A stretch of 64,000 nucleotides of DNA from Muriicola marianensis (GCF_014638095.1 NZ_BMFH01000001.1:434001-498000), one strand, 5' to 3'. Positions 42,550-51,186 are shown, numbered from the stretch's first letter. The notes: generated by a model from the sequence alone, not told the origin. Program-made: numbers and translations.

Positions 42550-43060
42550 GACTCAGCTCAAGCACATCAACACCTTCGTTTTCGACGTAGACGGAGTACT
42601 GACAGACGGACTCGTACTGGTAACCACCGATGGGGAATTGCTGCGGAAAATGAACGTGCAGGACGGGTATTCCATAAAGACTGCTATTCAGAAGGGATAC
42701 CACATCTGCATCATAACAGGAGGCACTAATGAGGGTGTGAGCAAAAGACTTCGGGGTCTTGGGGTAAAAGATGTCTTCCTGGGGGCACATGATAAGAAAA
42801 AGATCCTCTCAGAATACCTCGAAAGGCATTCCATCGACCCGAATCAGGTATTGTATATGGGTGACGACATCCCGGACATCCCTGCCATGCAGATGGCGGG
42901 ATTGCCCTGTGCACCTCAGAATGCAACGCCTGAGGTTAAAGCGCTCTGCCGCTATGTTTCACATAAAAGTGGAGGCGAAGGATGCGTGAGGGACGTGATC
43001 GAGCAGGTCCTGAAAGTCAGGGGGGATTGGTTCCAGAATTTCAGCGCTGCCAATGATTGA
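42533..43060 (+). CDS. kdsC: 3-deoxy-D-manno-octulosonate 8-phosphate phosphatase KdsC (HAD family)
   Basis: A 175-residue HAD-superfamily phosphatase that makes KDO for lipopolysaccharide. The catalytic Asp18 and Asp20 are in FVFDVDGVLTDG, with ITGG (motif II), the GAHDKKK region (motif III) and GDDIPDIPAMQMAGLPCAP (motif IV). Length and the missing cap domain match KdsC. It is overlapped by 8 bp by the next gene (maf). The group DUF2520-kdsC-maf is commonly conserved in Bacteroidota, so co-transcription is expected, not a shared pathway. Confidence 0.9.
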   Translation: MEKSYKTQLKHINTFVFDVDGVLTDGLVLVTTDGELLRKMNVQDGYSIKTAIQKGYHICIITGGTNEGVSKRLRGLGVKDVFLGAHDKKKILSEYLERHSIDPNQVLYMGDDIPDIPAMQMAGLPCAPQNATPEVKALCRYVSHKSGGEGCVRDVIEQVLKVRGDWFQNFSAAND

Positions 43061-43652
43061 GAATCCGCTCAGTGTCAGACTCATAGAATACAGGATACTT
43101 CTGGCCTCGGGTTCCCCCAGGAGGCAGGAATTCCTCAGATTGATGGGAATTCCCTTTCAGGTGATCAGGAATGAGGTAGACGAGCATTATCCTTCACATC
43201 TCAAGGAGGCTGAGATCTCAGATTACCTGGCTGTTTTAAAGTCAGAATCCCTTAAAAAAAACCTCAGCACCAGGGAAATCCTGATCACAGCAGATACGGT
43301 GGTCTGGTATAATGGAACCTCCCTGGCAAAGCCAAAAGACGTGGAAGAGACCTGCAAAATGCTGGAAACGCTTTCCGGTCAATGGCACAAAGTAATCACC
43401 TCAGTATGTTTTACCACCCTTGATGCACAGCGAGTGGTGAACTGCACGACCGATGTGCGATTCAGGAAACTGGAAGCAGATGAGATCCGGTATTACGCTG
43501 AACACTTCAGTCCGCTAGACAAGGCCGGTGCCTACGGGATACAGGAATGGCTGGGGATGGTCGGGATTGATGAAATCCGAGGCTCCTACACCAACGTGGT
43601 TGGCTTGCCTACCCATATAGTTTACAAAACGTTAATGGCCATGGCGAGGTAA
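43053..43652 (+). CDS. Maf-family nucleotide pyrophosphatase
   Basis: A 199-residue house-cleaning NTP pyrophosphatase. The family signature is ILLASGSPRRQEFLRLMGIPF, with ITADTVVWYNG and KLEADEIRYYAEHFSPLDKAGAYGIQ containing the conserved Asp and Lys for metal and nucleotide. The family acts on dTTP, UTP or modified nucleotides and was first linked to septum arrest. Here the substrate is not assignable. The start overlaps kdsC by 8 bp. Confidence 0.88.
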   Translation: MIENPLSVRLIEYRILLASGSPRRQEFLRLMGIPFQVIRNEVDEHYPSHLKEAEISDYLAVLKSESLKKNLSTREILITADTVVWYNGTSLAKPKDVEETCKMLETLSGQWHKVITSVCFTTLDAQRVVNCTTDVRFRKLEADEIRYYAEHFSPLDKAGAYGIQEWLGMVGIDEIRGSYTNVVGLPTHIVYKTLMAMAR

Positions 43653-43685
43653 ATCCTGTTGGGTACCTTCGCGAAAAATTTGACC

Positions 43686-44621
43686 ATGACGCCCATAATT
43701 ACCAGAATCTCACTTATTTTCTTAAGTCTATTAATTGGATTATCATCCTGTCGGAAAGTAGAAAAAGATGCGGTAAGTGAAGATAAACAAGACATAACAC
43801 AAAAGGCAGATCCTAAACCGCTGACAAAATCTTTCAAGGATTACTGGTATGCAGGAGAGGCCGAGATCACCTCCTACGAGCTGGAGCAGGCACGATACGG
43901 ACAGATTCATCCCGGCAAAGCAGTTCTCATTTTTGTGACAGAACCCTTTAATCCTGATAAACAGGTAAAAGCAGACCAAAGCTCCCCTACTAATGTCTCA
44001 GTTTTGAAATTGAATGCGACCAAGAATTTCCTGACCGGGATATACCCCTACTCTGTGATGAGCAGCACCTTTTACCCGGTGGGAGACAATCAACACGCTA
44101 TCAAGGTGACCTCCTCTATACAGGAGTGGTGCGGGCAGGTTTTTGCCCAGTTGAACAACAGGGATCAGTTTGAGATAAGGTCCTTCTCTTATTTTGAATC
44201 AGAGGGAGACCAGGATCTGCAACTGGATAAAGCACCACTCGAAAATGAAATCTGGACACAGATCAGGATAAGGCCGGAAAGCCTGCCTACGGGTGAGATT
44301 TCTATGATCCCGTCCTTTGAATACCTCAGGCTCATGCACAAACCGGTAATGGCTTACCGTGCGGAGGCTCGGCTCGAACAGGATCAGGGGAACAATACAT
44401 ATATACTCACCTACCCTGAACTGAAACGGGAACTCGTGATCCGTTTTAGTGAAACTTTCCCCTACTCCATCGAAAGCTGGGAAGAGACCTATCCCAGCGG
44501 CTTTGGTCCTTCGACCGAGGTACTTACCACAAAAGCCAGGAAAATTAAATCCTTAAAGACCCCGTATTGGCGACAAAATGGAAATGAGGATGTATCTTTG
44601 CGCGATACATTGGGAATTTAG
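43686..44621 (+). CDS. Lipoprotein of unknown function adjacent to maf
   Basis: A 311-residue exported lipoprotein (signal MTPIITRISLIFLSLLIGLSSC, lipobox LSSC). The mature part is beta-rich with KSFKDYWYAGEAEITSYELEQARYG and IRFSETFPYSIESWEETYPSG; no domain is recognised. In many flavobacterial genomes a gene of this kind follows maf and is sometimes named after it, which is positional. I chose ATG 43686 because the signal peptide begins there. It ends 4 bp before the next gene. Confidence 0.75.
   Translation: MTPIITRISLIFLSLLIGLSSCRKVEKDAVSEDKQDITQKADPKPLTKSFKDYWYAGEAEITSYELEQARYGQIHPGKAVLIFVTEPFNPDKQVKADQSSPTNVSVLKLNATKNFLTGIYPYSVMSSTFYPVGDNQHAIKVTSSIQEWCGQVFAQLNNRDQFEIRSFSYFESEGDQDLQLDKAPLENEIWTQIRIRPESLPTGEISMIPSFEYLRLMHKPVMAYRAEARLEQDQGNNTYILTYPELKRELVIRFSETFPYSIESWEETYPSGFGPSTEVLTTKARKIKSLKTPYWRQNGNEDVSLRDTLGI
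44593..44600 (+). promoter_or_regulatory. Candidate -7 promoter element for the mscS gene, inside the upstream gene
   Basis: TATCTTTG matches the TANNTTTG consensus. A TTG lies about 23 bp upstream. It falls within the final codons of the preceding lipoprotein gene, 25 bp before the ATG at 44626. Confidence 0.55.
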
Positions 44622-44625
44622 AAAC

Positions 44626-45171
44626 ATGGAAGAGATTATCCTTGAATACAGCAATGAGCTGCTGAGCTCCGCGATCATTCTTACCGTAGTGGTAATTCTC
44701 AGGTTCCTTACCAACAAGGCCGTGAGGAAAGTGGGCAGTATCAGCGATCTTAACGAGGCGCGAACCAGGCTTGTCATCAAATACATCTCCTTCGGTTTTA
44801 CAGCGCTCGCCATTGTGGCTTTGGTACTGATCTGGGGAGTAAATATCAAGGAGCTCGGATTGATCCTGTCATCCATCTTTGCTGTGATCGGTGTGGCTCT
44901 CTTTGCCCAGTGGTCTATTTTAAGCAACGTAACTGCCGGGATCATTCTGTTCTTTTCCTTTCCCTTCAAGATTGGGGATCGCATACAGATCATGGATAAG
45001 GATCTGGAAACCTCGGGAAACTATGTGATCGAAGACATCAGGGCCTATCACATCCACCTGAGAAAAGACAATGGACAATTGGTCACCTATCCCAACAACC
45101 TTATCCTTCAAAAGGCGGTTTGTGTGATCTCGGACGAAATAATTGAAAATGAGGGAAGTGATGCGGTTTAA
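44626..45171 (+). CDS. Small mechanosensitive channel, MscS family
   Basis: A 181-residue inner-membrane protein. It has three hydrophobic segments (SSAIILTVVVILRFLT, YISFGFTALAIVALVLIWGV, ILSSIFAVIGVALFAQWS) and the MscS pore-lining/beta region SNVTAGIILFFSFPFKIGDRIQI, then a beta domain (NYVIEDIRAYHIHLRKDNG). It lacks the extra N-terminal helices and long C-terminal cage of larger MscS proteins. It probably opens under membrane tension for osmotic release. ATG 44626 is selected because it begins the first helix region; a longer frame runs upstream. Confidence 0.85.
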   Translation: MEEIILEYSNELLSSAIILTVVVILRFLTNKAVRKVGSISDLNEARTRLVIKYISFGFTALAIVALVLIWGVNIKELGLILSSIFAVIGVALFAQWSILSNVTAGIILFFSFPFKIGDRIQIMDKDLETSGNYVIEDIRAYHIHLRKDNGQLVTYPNNLILQKAVCVISDEIIENEGSDAV

Positions 45172-45217
45172 GCTGTTAAAGAAGTCGTAAAAACCGATTA
45201 TAGCTTCCATAACTTTC

Positions 45218-45225
45218 TATCTTTG
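45218..45225 (+). promoter_or_regulatory. Candidate -7 promoter element for the PIG-L deacetylase
   Basis: TATCTTTG, a match to TANNTTTG, sits 22 bp before the ATG at 45248. No clear -33 TTTG is visible at the expected distance. Confidence 0.5.
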
Positions 45226-45247
45226 GGGACCTGTCAAAACTAAATTT

Positions 45248-47785
45248 ATGGGCCTGAAATTTCGTTTGTTTCTTTCCTTTTTCGCAGTTTTACATCTGAT
45301 TTACGGCCAAAGCCCGTCAAAACCTTCCTCGACAGACATCTATCACAGCCTTCAAAAGCTCAATTTCCTGGGATCGGCCATGTACATAGCTGCACACCCG
45401 GATGATGAAAATACAAGGTTAATATCTTATCTGTCTAACCAGGTCCACGCCCGCACAGCTTATCTCTCCATCACAAGGGGAGACGGTGGTCAGAATCTTA
45501 TAGGCCCCGAGCTCAGGGAATTACTCGGCGTACTGAGGACGCAGGAATTGCTGGCCGCAAGGCGAGTTGACGGAGGGACGCAATTCTTCACCAGGGCCAA
45601 CGACTTCGGCTACTCCAAGCATCCGGATGAAACCCTGAAAATCTGGGACAAAGAAGCCGTGCTGGGGGATGTGGTCCATATCATCCGCGAATTTAAACCA
45701 GACGTGATCATCAATCGTTTCGATCACAGGACCCCGGGTTCAACCCATGGCCATCACACTTCTTCGGCTGTTTTAAGCGTAGAAGCTTTTGACCTGGTCT
45801 CAAATCCTAAGGCTTATCCCGAACAATTGCAGGAGCTGGGAACCTGGTCTCCAAAACGTTTGTTCTTCAACACCTCCTGGTGGTTCTACGGAAGCCAGGA
45901 GAATTTTGAAAAAGCGGATAAGTCCAGGTTGATCGAACTAAACACAGGTGTATTTTATCCCGTACTGGGGATGTCCAATAACGAGATCGCCTCCATCGCC
46001 AGCAGTCAGCACAGATGCCAGGGATTCGGGAGACCGACCACCAGGGGTAACGAAGGGGAATACATAGAATTATTAAAGGGTGAGATGCCGAAGCAGCAGG
46101 CAACAGACCTTTTTGAGGGGATCGATACTTCCTGGTCACGGATCGAAGGGGGTGAAGCTATCGGTAAGATACTTTACGAAGTTGAAGAGAATTTCGATTT
46201 TAAGGATCCATCCAAGCACCTGAACTCCCTGTTAAAAGCCTACCAACTTCTGCAAAATGTCAGGGATGAGCATTGGAAAAGCATTAAACTACCCGAGTTA
46301 AAGGAATTGATCACCCATATCACCGGCTTGTATCTGGAAGCTTCTTCGGATTTTGCATATTCTAATCCGGAAAGCTCTGTAAATGTGGATATTGAATCGG
46401 TTAACAGAAGTGATGCTTCAATTGTTTTGCAGCAGATTTCGATCGGTGATCTCACTCAGATTAATCCGGGTGTCTCCCTTGAAAATAACGACAAAAAGAA
46501 TTACACCCTTACTTTTGAAGTGCCTCCTTCCACTTCATACTCCAGCCCATACTGGTTGAATAAAAAAGGGAGTCTGGGAATGTACAGGGTTGAGGATTTC
46601 GACCTCATTGGGCTCCCCGAGACCCCTCCGGCTTTTGAGGCAAAATTCCTGCTGGAGGTAAACGGTGTTCCCCTTGAGATCACAAGGTCTGTGGTCTACA
46701 GATACTCTCGTCCGGAAAAGGGAGAACTCTATAGCCCCTTCAACATCCTTCCTCCTGCTTCTCTGTCGATACGCGACAAAGTACTGATCTTCGACAGCCC
46801 GGCTCCAAGACAGATCGATGTCGTCGTAAGGGCGCTCCGAGACAAGATTGAAGGAAGTTTGAAACTGGATGTACCCCAAGGCTGGGGAATAGACAGAAAT
46901 GATGTTACGGTAAGTCTTCAGAATAAAGGAGAAGAAAGGATCTTCTCATTTATGGTCACCCCACCGGAAGGCGAGAGCGAAGGGATCATAAGTCCGGTTC
47001 TGATGCTCGATGGGGAAAAGCTCACTCAGGAACTGGTAACCATTGCCTACGATCATATTCCTACCCAGGAGGTTCTGCTCCCATCAGAGACCAAGGTGGT
47101 TAGGCTCGACATAAAAAAGGTCGGGCAGAACATAGGTTATATCATGGGCGCCGGTGATGAGATTCCCAGCAGCCTCGAACAAATTGGCTACACCGTACAC
47201 GAACTCAAACCTGAGGAAATACAGATGGGAACTCTCGGGGCCTACGATGCCATTGTAGTGGGTATCAGGGCATATAATGTTATTGATGAGATGCGCTTCA
47301 AACAAGATGCCCTTTTGGACTACGTGAATCACGGGGGCAATCTGGTTGTCCAATACAATACCTCTGGGAGAAGCGGACTGGATTTTGACAATCTCGCTCC
47401 CTATCCAATCCATATTTCCAGAGACAGGGTCACAGAGGAAGATTCACCCGTTGAAATTCTCAACCCTAATCACCCCCTGATGAGTTTTCCAAACAAGGTG
47501 ACCAAAGCTGATTTCCAGGGATGGGTTCAGGAGCGTGGCCTCTACTTTCCCGATACCTGGGATAAAGCCTTCACTCCTGTCCTTTCTATGGCCGACCAGG
47601 GAGAATCTCCTAAAGAAGGTAGTCTTTTGATTGCCTCCTACGGAAAAGGAACGTACATTTATACCGGACTCAGTTTTTTCAGGGAGTTGCCGGCCGGAGT
47701 GCCGGGAGCCTTTAAGCTTTTTGCGAATATGCTTTCTCAAAACAAGGCAAAACTCCAACAAGAACCACCAGTAAAGGGCAAGTAA
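45248..47785 (+). CDS. Exported PIG-L/LmbE deacetylase with large C-terminal extension
   Basis: An 845-residue exported protein (signal MGLKFRLFLSFFAVLHLIYG). The first third is a PIG-L deacetylase: MYIAAHPDDENTRLISYL carries the His-Pro-Asp-Asp zinc motif, then TRGDGGQN and FDHRTPGSTHGHHTSS. The rest comprises an unassigned beta-rich region and a ThuA/GATase-like part (IGYIMGAGDEIPSSLEQIGY, NHGGNLVVQYNT). Related proteins in Bacteroidota often lie in carbohydrate regions. Its TAA stop overlaps by one base the ATG of the 33-residue ORF, and a sodium symporter follows. Confidence 0.82.
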   Translation: MGLKFRLFLSFFAVLHLIYGQSPSKPSSTDIYHSLQKLNFLGSAMYIAAHPDDENTRLISYLSNQVHARTAYLSITRGDGGQNLIGPELRELLGVLRTQELLAARRVDGGTQFFTRANDFGYSKHPDETLKIWDKEAVLGDVVHIIREFKPDVIINRFDHRTPGSTHGHHTSSAVLSVEAFDLVSNPKAYPEQLQELGTWSPKRLFFNTSWWFYGSQENFEKADKSRLIELNTGVFYPVLGMSNNEIASIASSQHRCQGFGRPTTRGNEGEYIELLKGEMPKQQATDLFEGIDTSWSRIEGGEAIGKILYEVEENFDFKDPSKHLNSLLKAYQLLQNVRDEHWKSIKLPELKELITHITGLYLEASSDFAYSNPESSVNVDIESVNRSDASIVLQQISIGDLTQINPGVSLENNDKKNYTLTFEVPPSTSYSSPYWLNKKGSLGMYRVEDFDLIGLPETPPAFEAKFLLEVNGVPLEITRSVVYRYSRPEKGELYSPFNILPPASLSIRDKVLIFDSPAPRQIDVVVRALRDKIEGSLKLDVPQGWGIDRNDVTVSLQNKGEERIFSFMVTPPEGESEGIISPVLMLDGEKLTQELVTIAYDHIPTQEVLLPSETKVVRLDIKKVGQNIGYIMGAGDEIPSSLEQIGYTVHELKPEEIQMGTLGAYDAIVVGIRAYNVIDEMRFKQDALLDYVNHGGNLVVQYNTSGRSGLDFDNLAPYPIHISRDRVTEEDSPVEILNPNHPLMSFPNKVTKADFQGWVQERGLYFPDTWDKAFTPVLSMADQGESPKEGSLLIASYGKGTYIYTGLSFFRELPAGVPGAFKLFANMLSQNKAKLQQEPPVKGK

Positions 47786-47886
47786 TGGAAGAAGTAAGAA
47801 AATGGAAAAGGGAATATTCCCTGGTGATCATCCTGAATATCGCCTACGTTCTCATTTTTTACTTCATCATGATATCAAACGCCTGA
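47785..47886 (+). CDS. 33-residue single-helix membrane protein between the deacetylase and the symporter
   Basis: An ORF that starts at ATG 47785-47787, sharing its A with the preceding stop (TAATG), and ends at TGA 47884-47886, 3 bp before the symporter ATG. The product is MEEVRKWKREYSLVIILNIA followed by YVLIFYFIMISNA: a basic N terminus and one hydrophobic helix (about 13-31). The stop-start overlap and close spacing argue for real translation. Small single-helix proteins act as accessory subunits of some transporters (for example KdpF and SSS accessory proteins); that role is inferred. I know of no named family for this sequence. Confidence 0.6.
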   Translation: MEEVRKWKREYSLVIILNIAYVLIFYFIMISNA

Positions 47887-47889
47887 CGC

Positions 47890-49596
47890 ATGGGGAATCT
47901 AGACTGGTTCGTACTCTCCGGGACCCTGTTGTTCATTGTATTCTACGGAGTCTGGAAGACCCGCGGAAGTAAAGACGTCAGCGATTATGTCCTCGCGGGG
48001 AATCAGGCGCGATGGTGGACCATAGGTTTATCGGTCATGGCGACCCAGGCCAGTGCGATCACCTTTCTTTCTACACCCGGACAGGCCTTCCACGACGGAA
48101 TGGGGTTTGTTCAATTCTACTTTGGTTTGCCCCTGGCGATGATCGTCATCTGTATGGTCTTTGTTCCGATCTACCACAAGCTCAAGGTTTACACCGCATA
48201 CGAATTCCTGGAAAAACGCTTCGATCTCAAGACGAGGTCCCTTGCGGCCATCCTGTTCCTCATACAGCGAGGTCTCGCAGCGGGAATAACGATCTACGCC
48301 CCTTCAATTATTCTGTCTGCAGTGCTGGGATGGGACCTGTTGACCCTGAACATCATCATCGGGATCCTGGTGATCATCTATACGGTCTCCGGCGGAACCA
48401 AGGCGGTCAGCGTAACCCATAAACAGCAGATGATCATCATCATGACAGGGATGTTCATCGCTTTCTTCTTTATTCTCGGTGCCCTGCCTCCTGAACTCAA
48501 TTTCGGGAATGCCCTCAAGGTTGCAGGAGCCAGTGAAAAATTGAACATCCTCGACTTTGATCTGAATACCTCCAGCCGGTATACCTTCTGGAGTGGGATC
48601 ACCGGTGGATTTTTTCTGGCCCTCGCCTATTTCGGGACCGACCAGAGTCAGGTGCAGCGTTATCTCAGCGGTAAATCCGTGCGCGAGAGTCAATTGGGTC
48701 TAGTCTTTAATGGGCTGTTGAAGATTCCAATGCAATTCTTTATCCTTCTGGTGGGCGTCATGGTATTTGTGTTCTATCAATACCACCCTTCCCCCCTGAA
48801 TTTCAATCCGGCTGCGAGCATAGCGGTAGAGAATTCCGAATACGCCGATGATTACAGGGAACTGGAAGAAAGACACAGGGAGATCGAGACGGAGAAGATG
48901 ATGGCTCAGGACGAATTCTACGCCGCCCTGAAGCTCAAGGAATACGCTGCAACGGTAGAGGCAAAACAGCACATTCTGGCCGCCAATCAAAAGGAGAGGG
49001 TAAACCGTGAAAGGGCCAAGCTGCTGATCTCACAGGCAGACAGCCTCGTGGAGACCAACGATAAGGATTACGTATTTATACATTTCATTCTCAATAATTT
49101 ACCCCGTGGCCTGGTTGGTCTGCTTCTGGCCGTCATCCTCTCAGCAGCCATGTCTTCCACGGCATCCGAATTGAACGCTCTCGGTACTATTACTGCGTTA
49201 GACTTGTACAAACGGAATAGAAAGGTAGATCTGACACCCAAGCACTACGTACTCGCATCCAAGGGCTTTACCCTGGTATGGGGGATCATAGCAATTGTCA
49301 TAGCCGGGGTGGCCGATCTCTTCGACAACCTAATTCAACTGGTCAATATCATTGGATCCATCTTCTATGGAAATGTGCTGGGGATTTTCCTGCTGGCCTT
49401 CTTTCTGAAATTTGTAAAAGGCAATGCAGTATTTGTTGCCGCCATCATCACGCAGATCGTAGTGATCTTTGGTTTTATGGGCGACTGGATGTCTTATCTC
49501 TGGCTGAACGCTTTCGGTTGTACGCTGGTCATAGTCCTCGCAATGATCCTTGAAGGGTTTGACAGGGTACTTCGAAACCCAGCCGTAGAGATATAA
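47890..49596 (+). CDS. Sodium:solute symporter (SSS family) with a charged helical insert
   Basis: A 568-residue inner-membrane symporter with the SSS fold. Sodium/solute features include DYVLAGNQARWWTIGLSVMA, ATQASAITFLSTPGQ, AYFGTDQSQVQRYLSGK and the later SAAMSSTASELNALGTITALD, typical of the family. Residues about 316-388 are a charged, probably coiled-coil helical insert (RELEERHREIETEKMMAQ and ANQKERVNRERAKLL) between helices, not usual in the family. The substrate cannot be predicted; neighbouring PIG-L deacetylase suggests a sugar or amino-sugar derivative. Just upstream is the 33-residue ORF. Confidence 0.87.
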   Translation: MGNLDWFVLSGTLLFIVFYGVWKTRGSKDVSDYVLAGNQARWWTIGLSVMATQASAITFLSTPGQAFHDGMGFVQFYFGLPLAMIVICMVFVPIYHKLKVYTAYEFLEKRFDLKTRSLAAILFLIQRGLAAGITIYAPSIILSAVLGWDLLTLNIIIGILVIIYTVSGGTKAVSVTHKQQMIIIMTGMFIAFFFILGALPPELNFGNALKVAGASEKLNILDFDLNTSSRYTFWSGITGGFFLALAYFGTDQSQVQRYLSGKSVRESQLGLVFNGLLKIPMQFFILLVGVMVFVFYQYHPSPLNFNPAASIAVENSEYADDYRELEERHREIETEKMMAQDEFYAALKLKEYAATVEAKQHILAANQKERVNRERAKLLISQADSLVETNDKDYVFIHFILNNLPRGLVGLLLAVILSAAMSSTASELNALGTITALDLYKRNRKVDLTPKHYVLASKGFTLVWGIIAIVIAGVADLFDNLIQLVNIIGSIFYGNVLGIFLLAFFLKFVKGNAVFVAAIITQIVVIFGFMGDWMSYLWLNAFGCTLVIVLAMILEGFDRVLRNPAVEI

Positions 49597-49625
49597 AAAA
49601 CCCCTGCACAAAGGCAAGGGTTTAT
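49597..49625. terminator. Imperfect bidirectional terminator between convergent genes
   Basis: AAACCCCTGC and GCAAGGGTTT form a stem with one mismatch and a short loop, flanked by A- and T-rich runs. It lies between the convergent symporter and DUF2911 genes. Confidence 0.6.
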
Positions 49626-49645
49626 TGTTTTACCTATTTAGAACT

Positions 49646-50488
49646 TTACATTGCACCCCATTCCTTCAGGGAATCTTCATTCATCTTTACGTAATCGGCG
49701 TTATTTGCTGCCTTGGCGGCCGCCAGGGATCTTTTGGCCGCTTCAATTGCGCCTTTCTTATCCCCCATCTTGGCATAAATGAGTGATTGTGCCCTCATCA
49801 TCCAGAAGGCATTGCTGTTCATGGACACTGCCTTATCTATCCATTTCTTGGCTTTTTCAAGGTCTTCCCCTTCCTGGAAATAGAAGGTAGCCGCAGCGAA
49901 ATAATCATTAGCTGATGGCCCGCTCATTACGGACTCTATACTTTTCATGGTCATTTCCTTGGCAGGAACCGTGAACGGTACTCCCACATAGGTGTTTTCC
50001 CAGAGCATACCCAGGGTAGCTCCATTGTTGTGAAGATCATCCAGGGTAATAGTAAATGTCTCTACCGGCATTTCCATGGTCATTACCTCAGCCGTGTAAG
50101 TGGCTGCAACCTTATCTTCTGCCCATTCCTGAGGTGTTCCCCAATTATTGGTATCTGTGTAGAAATACACTTCCCAACTGGAGGCAGAGGGCTTGGTAAA
50201 AACAGCATACGTACCTGCTTTCAGAGTCTTATCCCCTACCATAGCATCGGTACTAAAGGTGATCATGGTGTTTTGGTTGGCACCGGTTCTCCATAATTTG
50301 TCGAAAGGCACGAGATTACCCATAATAGTCCTGCCCCTCATGGATGGACGGGAATACTCAACAGTTACATCGGTCAGACCTACTTTTTGCATAAGCTTTG
50401 AGGCCGGACTGGGTTGAGGCGACTGGATCTGAGCGATCAATGGAATAGACACCAGCATCGCCAGAGTGATTGCGATAAATTTTTTCAT
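49646..50488 (-). CDS. Exported DUF2911 protein
   Basis: A 280-residue exported protein. The signal peptide is MKKFIAITLAMLVSIPLIAQ. The DUF2911 domain follows with PSPASKLMQKVGLTDVTVEYSRP, SMRGRTIMGNLVPFDKLWRTGANQNT, KTLKAGTYAVFTKPS and AATYTAEVMTMEMPVETFTI, then a C-terminal TPR-like helical stretch (KAKKWIDKAVSMNSNAFWMM and KGAIEAAKRSLAAAKAA). The family is common in Bacteroidota and has no known biochemical activity. ATG 50488 is used because it begins the signal peptide; the open frame continues to 50605. Confidence 0.83.
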   Translation of the reverse strand: MKKFIAITLAMLVSIPLIAQIQSPQPSPASKLMQKVGLTDVTVEYSRPSMRGRTIMGNLVPFDKLWRTGANQNTMITFSTDAMVGDKTLKAGTYAVFTKPSASSWEVYFYTDTNNWGTPQEWAEDKVAATYTAEVMTMEMPVETFTITLDDLHNNGATLGMLWENTYVGVPFTVPAKEMTMKSIESVMSGPSANDYFAAATFYFQEGEDLEKAKKWIDKAVSMNSNAFWMMRAQSLIYAKMGDKKGAIEAAKRSLAAAKAANNADYVKMNEDSLKEWGAM

Positions 50489-50624
50489 TTTTTGTCGGAT
50501 TTTAGGTTCTTTCAAAGTTAGGGATAATTGCCTTAAATCCACGCAAAAAAACAGGGTGGTATCCCCCGGTATATTCAAGTTCTGAGAGGCCGAGAATAGA
50601 ATCATTGTAGACCTAACTTTACTA

Positions 50625-50684
50625 TTTGTTTAACAATAATTATTTTTTATTGAACAAAAATGCCGTTAATTTTGTTAAAATTGA
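50625..50684 (+). promoter_or_regulatory. Promoter and candidate operator region of the SRPBCC-SDR-photolyase operon
   Basis: An AT-rich leader containing TTTGTTTAACAATAA (50625-50639) and the partly complementary TTATTGAACAAA (50647-50658), and a third TTTTGTTAAAATTG (50671-50684). TAATTTTG (50667-50674) matches the -7 consensus. The three GTT(T)AA-type elements around the promoter look like operator sites, possibly for a light- or stress-responsive regulator. Bases and positions are observed; the regulator identity is inferred. Confidence 0.45.
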
Positions 50685-50688
50685 CTTC

Positions 50689-51186
50689 ATGAGCATGTAT
50701 CGCCTTTCGGCAAGCCAGTCTTTCCCCATTTCCAGGGAGATCGCCTGGGAATTCCTCTCAGACCCTGCTAACCTGAAGGTCATAACACCCCCATCCATGG
50801 GATTCAATATTCTGAGCGGGGCAGATCGAAAAATGTATCCCGGACAGATCATTCAGTACAAGGTGAACCCCTTTCCCGGTTATAGCACGAAATGGGTCAC
50901 AGAAATCACCCATGTGGAAGAAGGACGTTATTTTGTGGATGAGCAGCGCTTCGGACCTTACGCGATGTGGCACCACAAGCATTTTATTAACGAGATCGAC
51001 GGAGGCGTGGAGATGGAGGACGTGATCGACTACAAACTCCCGTTTGGATTTTTAGGGGACCTGGCGCACCCCTTGCTGGTTCGAAAACAACTAGTCTCCA
51101 TTTTCAGCTACAGGGAAGAACAATTGATCAAAAGGTTTGGTGCCTTTGAAGGCAAATCGAAATCAATAAACATTCAAAAAATATAA
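50689..51186 (+). CDS. SRPBCC-family protein
   Basis: A 165-residue protein with the START/Bet v1-like fold: MSMYRLSASQSFPISREIAWEFLSDPANLKVITPP at the N terminus is typical of the polyketide cyclase/dehydrase-type SRPBCC proteins, with YKVNPFPGYSTKWVTEITHV and EDVIDYKLPFGFLGDLAHPLLVRKQL after it. It binds a hydrophobic ligand that is not known. It is the first gene of a tight operon with an SDR (2-bp spacing) and a photolyase (0 bp). In flavobacteria this trio is recurrent. ATG 50689 precedes the domain; the frame extends upstream through the promoter. Confidence 0.82.
   Translation: MSMYRLSASQSFPISREIAWEFLSDPANLKVITPPSMGFNILSGADRKMYPGQIIQYKVNPFPGYSTKWVTEITHVEEGRYFVDEQRFGPYAMWHHKHFINEIDGGVEMEDVIDYKLPFGFLGDLAHPLLVRKQLVSIFSYREEQLIKRFGAFEGKSKSINIQKI

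Noticed and set aside
42256-42790. Minus-strand frames within DUF2520 and kdsC
   Set aside because: They are antisense shadows of genes with strong family motifs.
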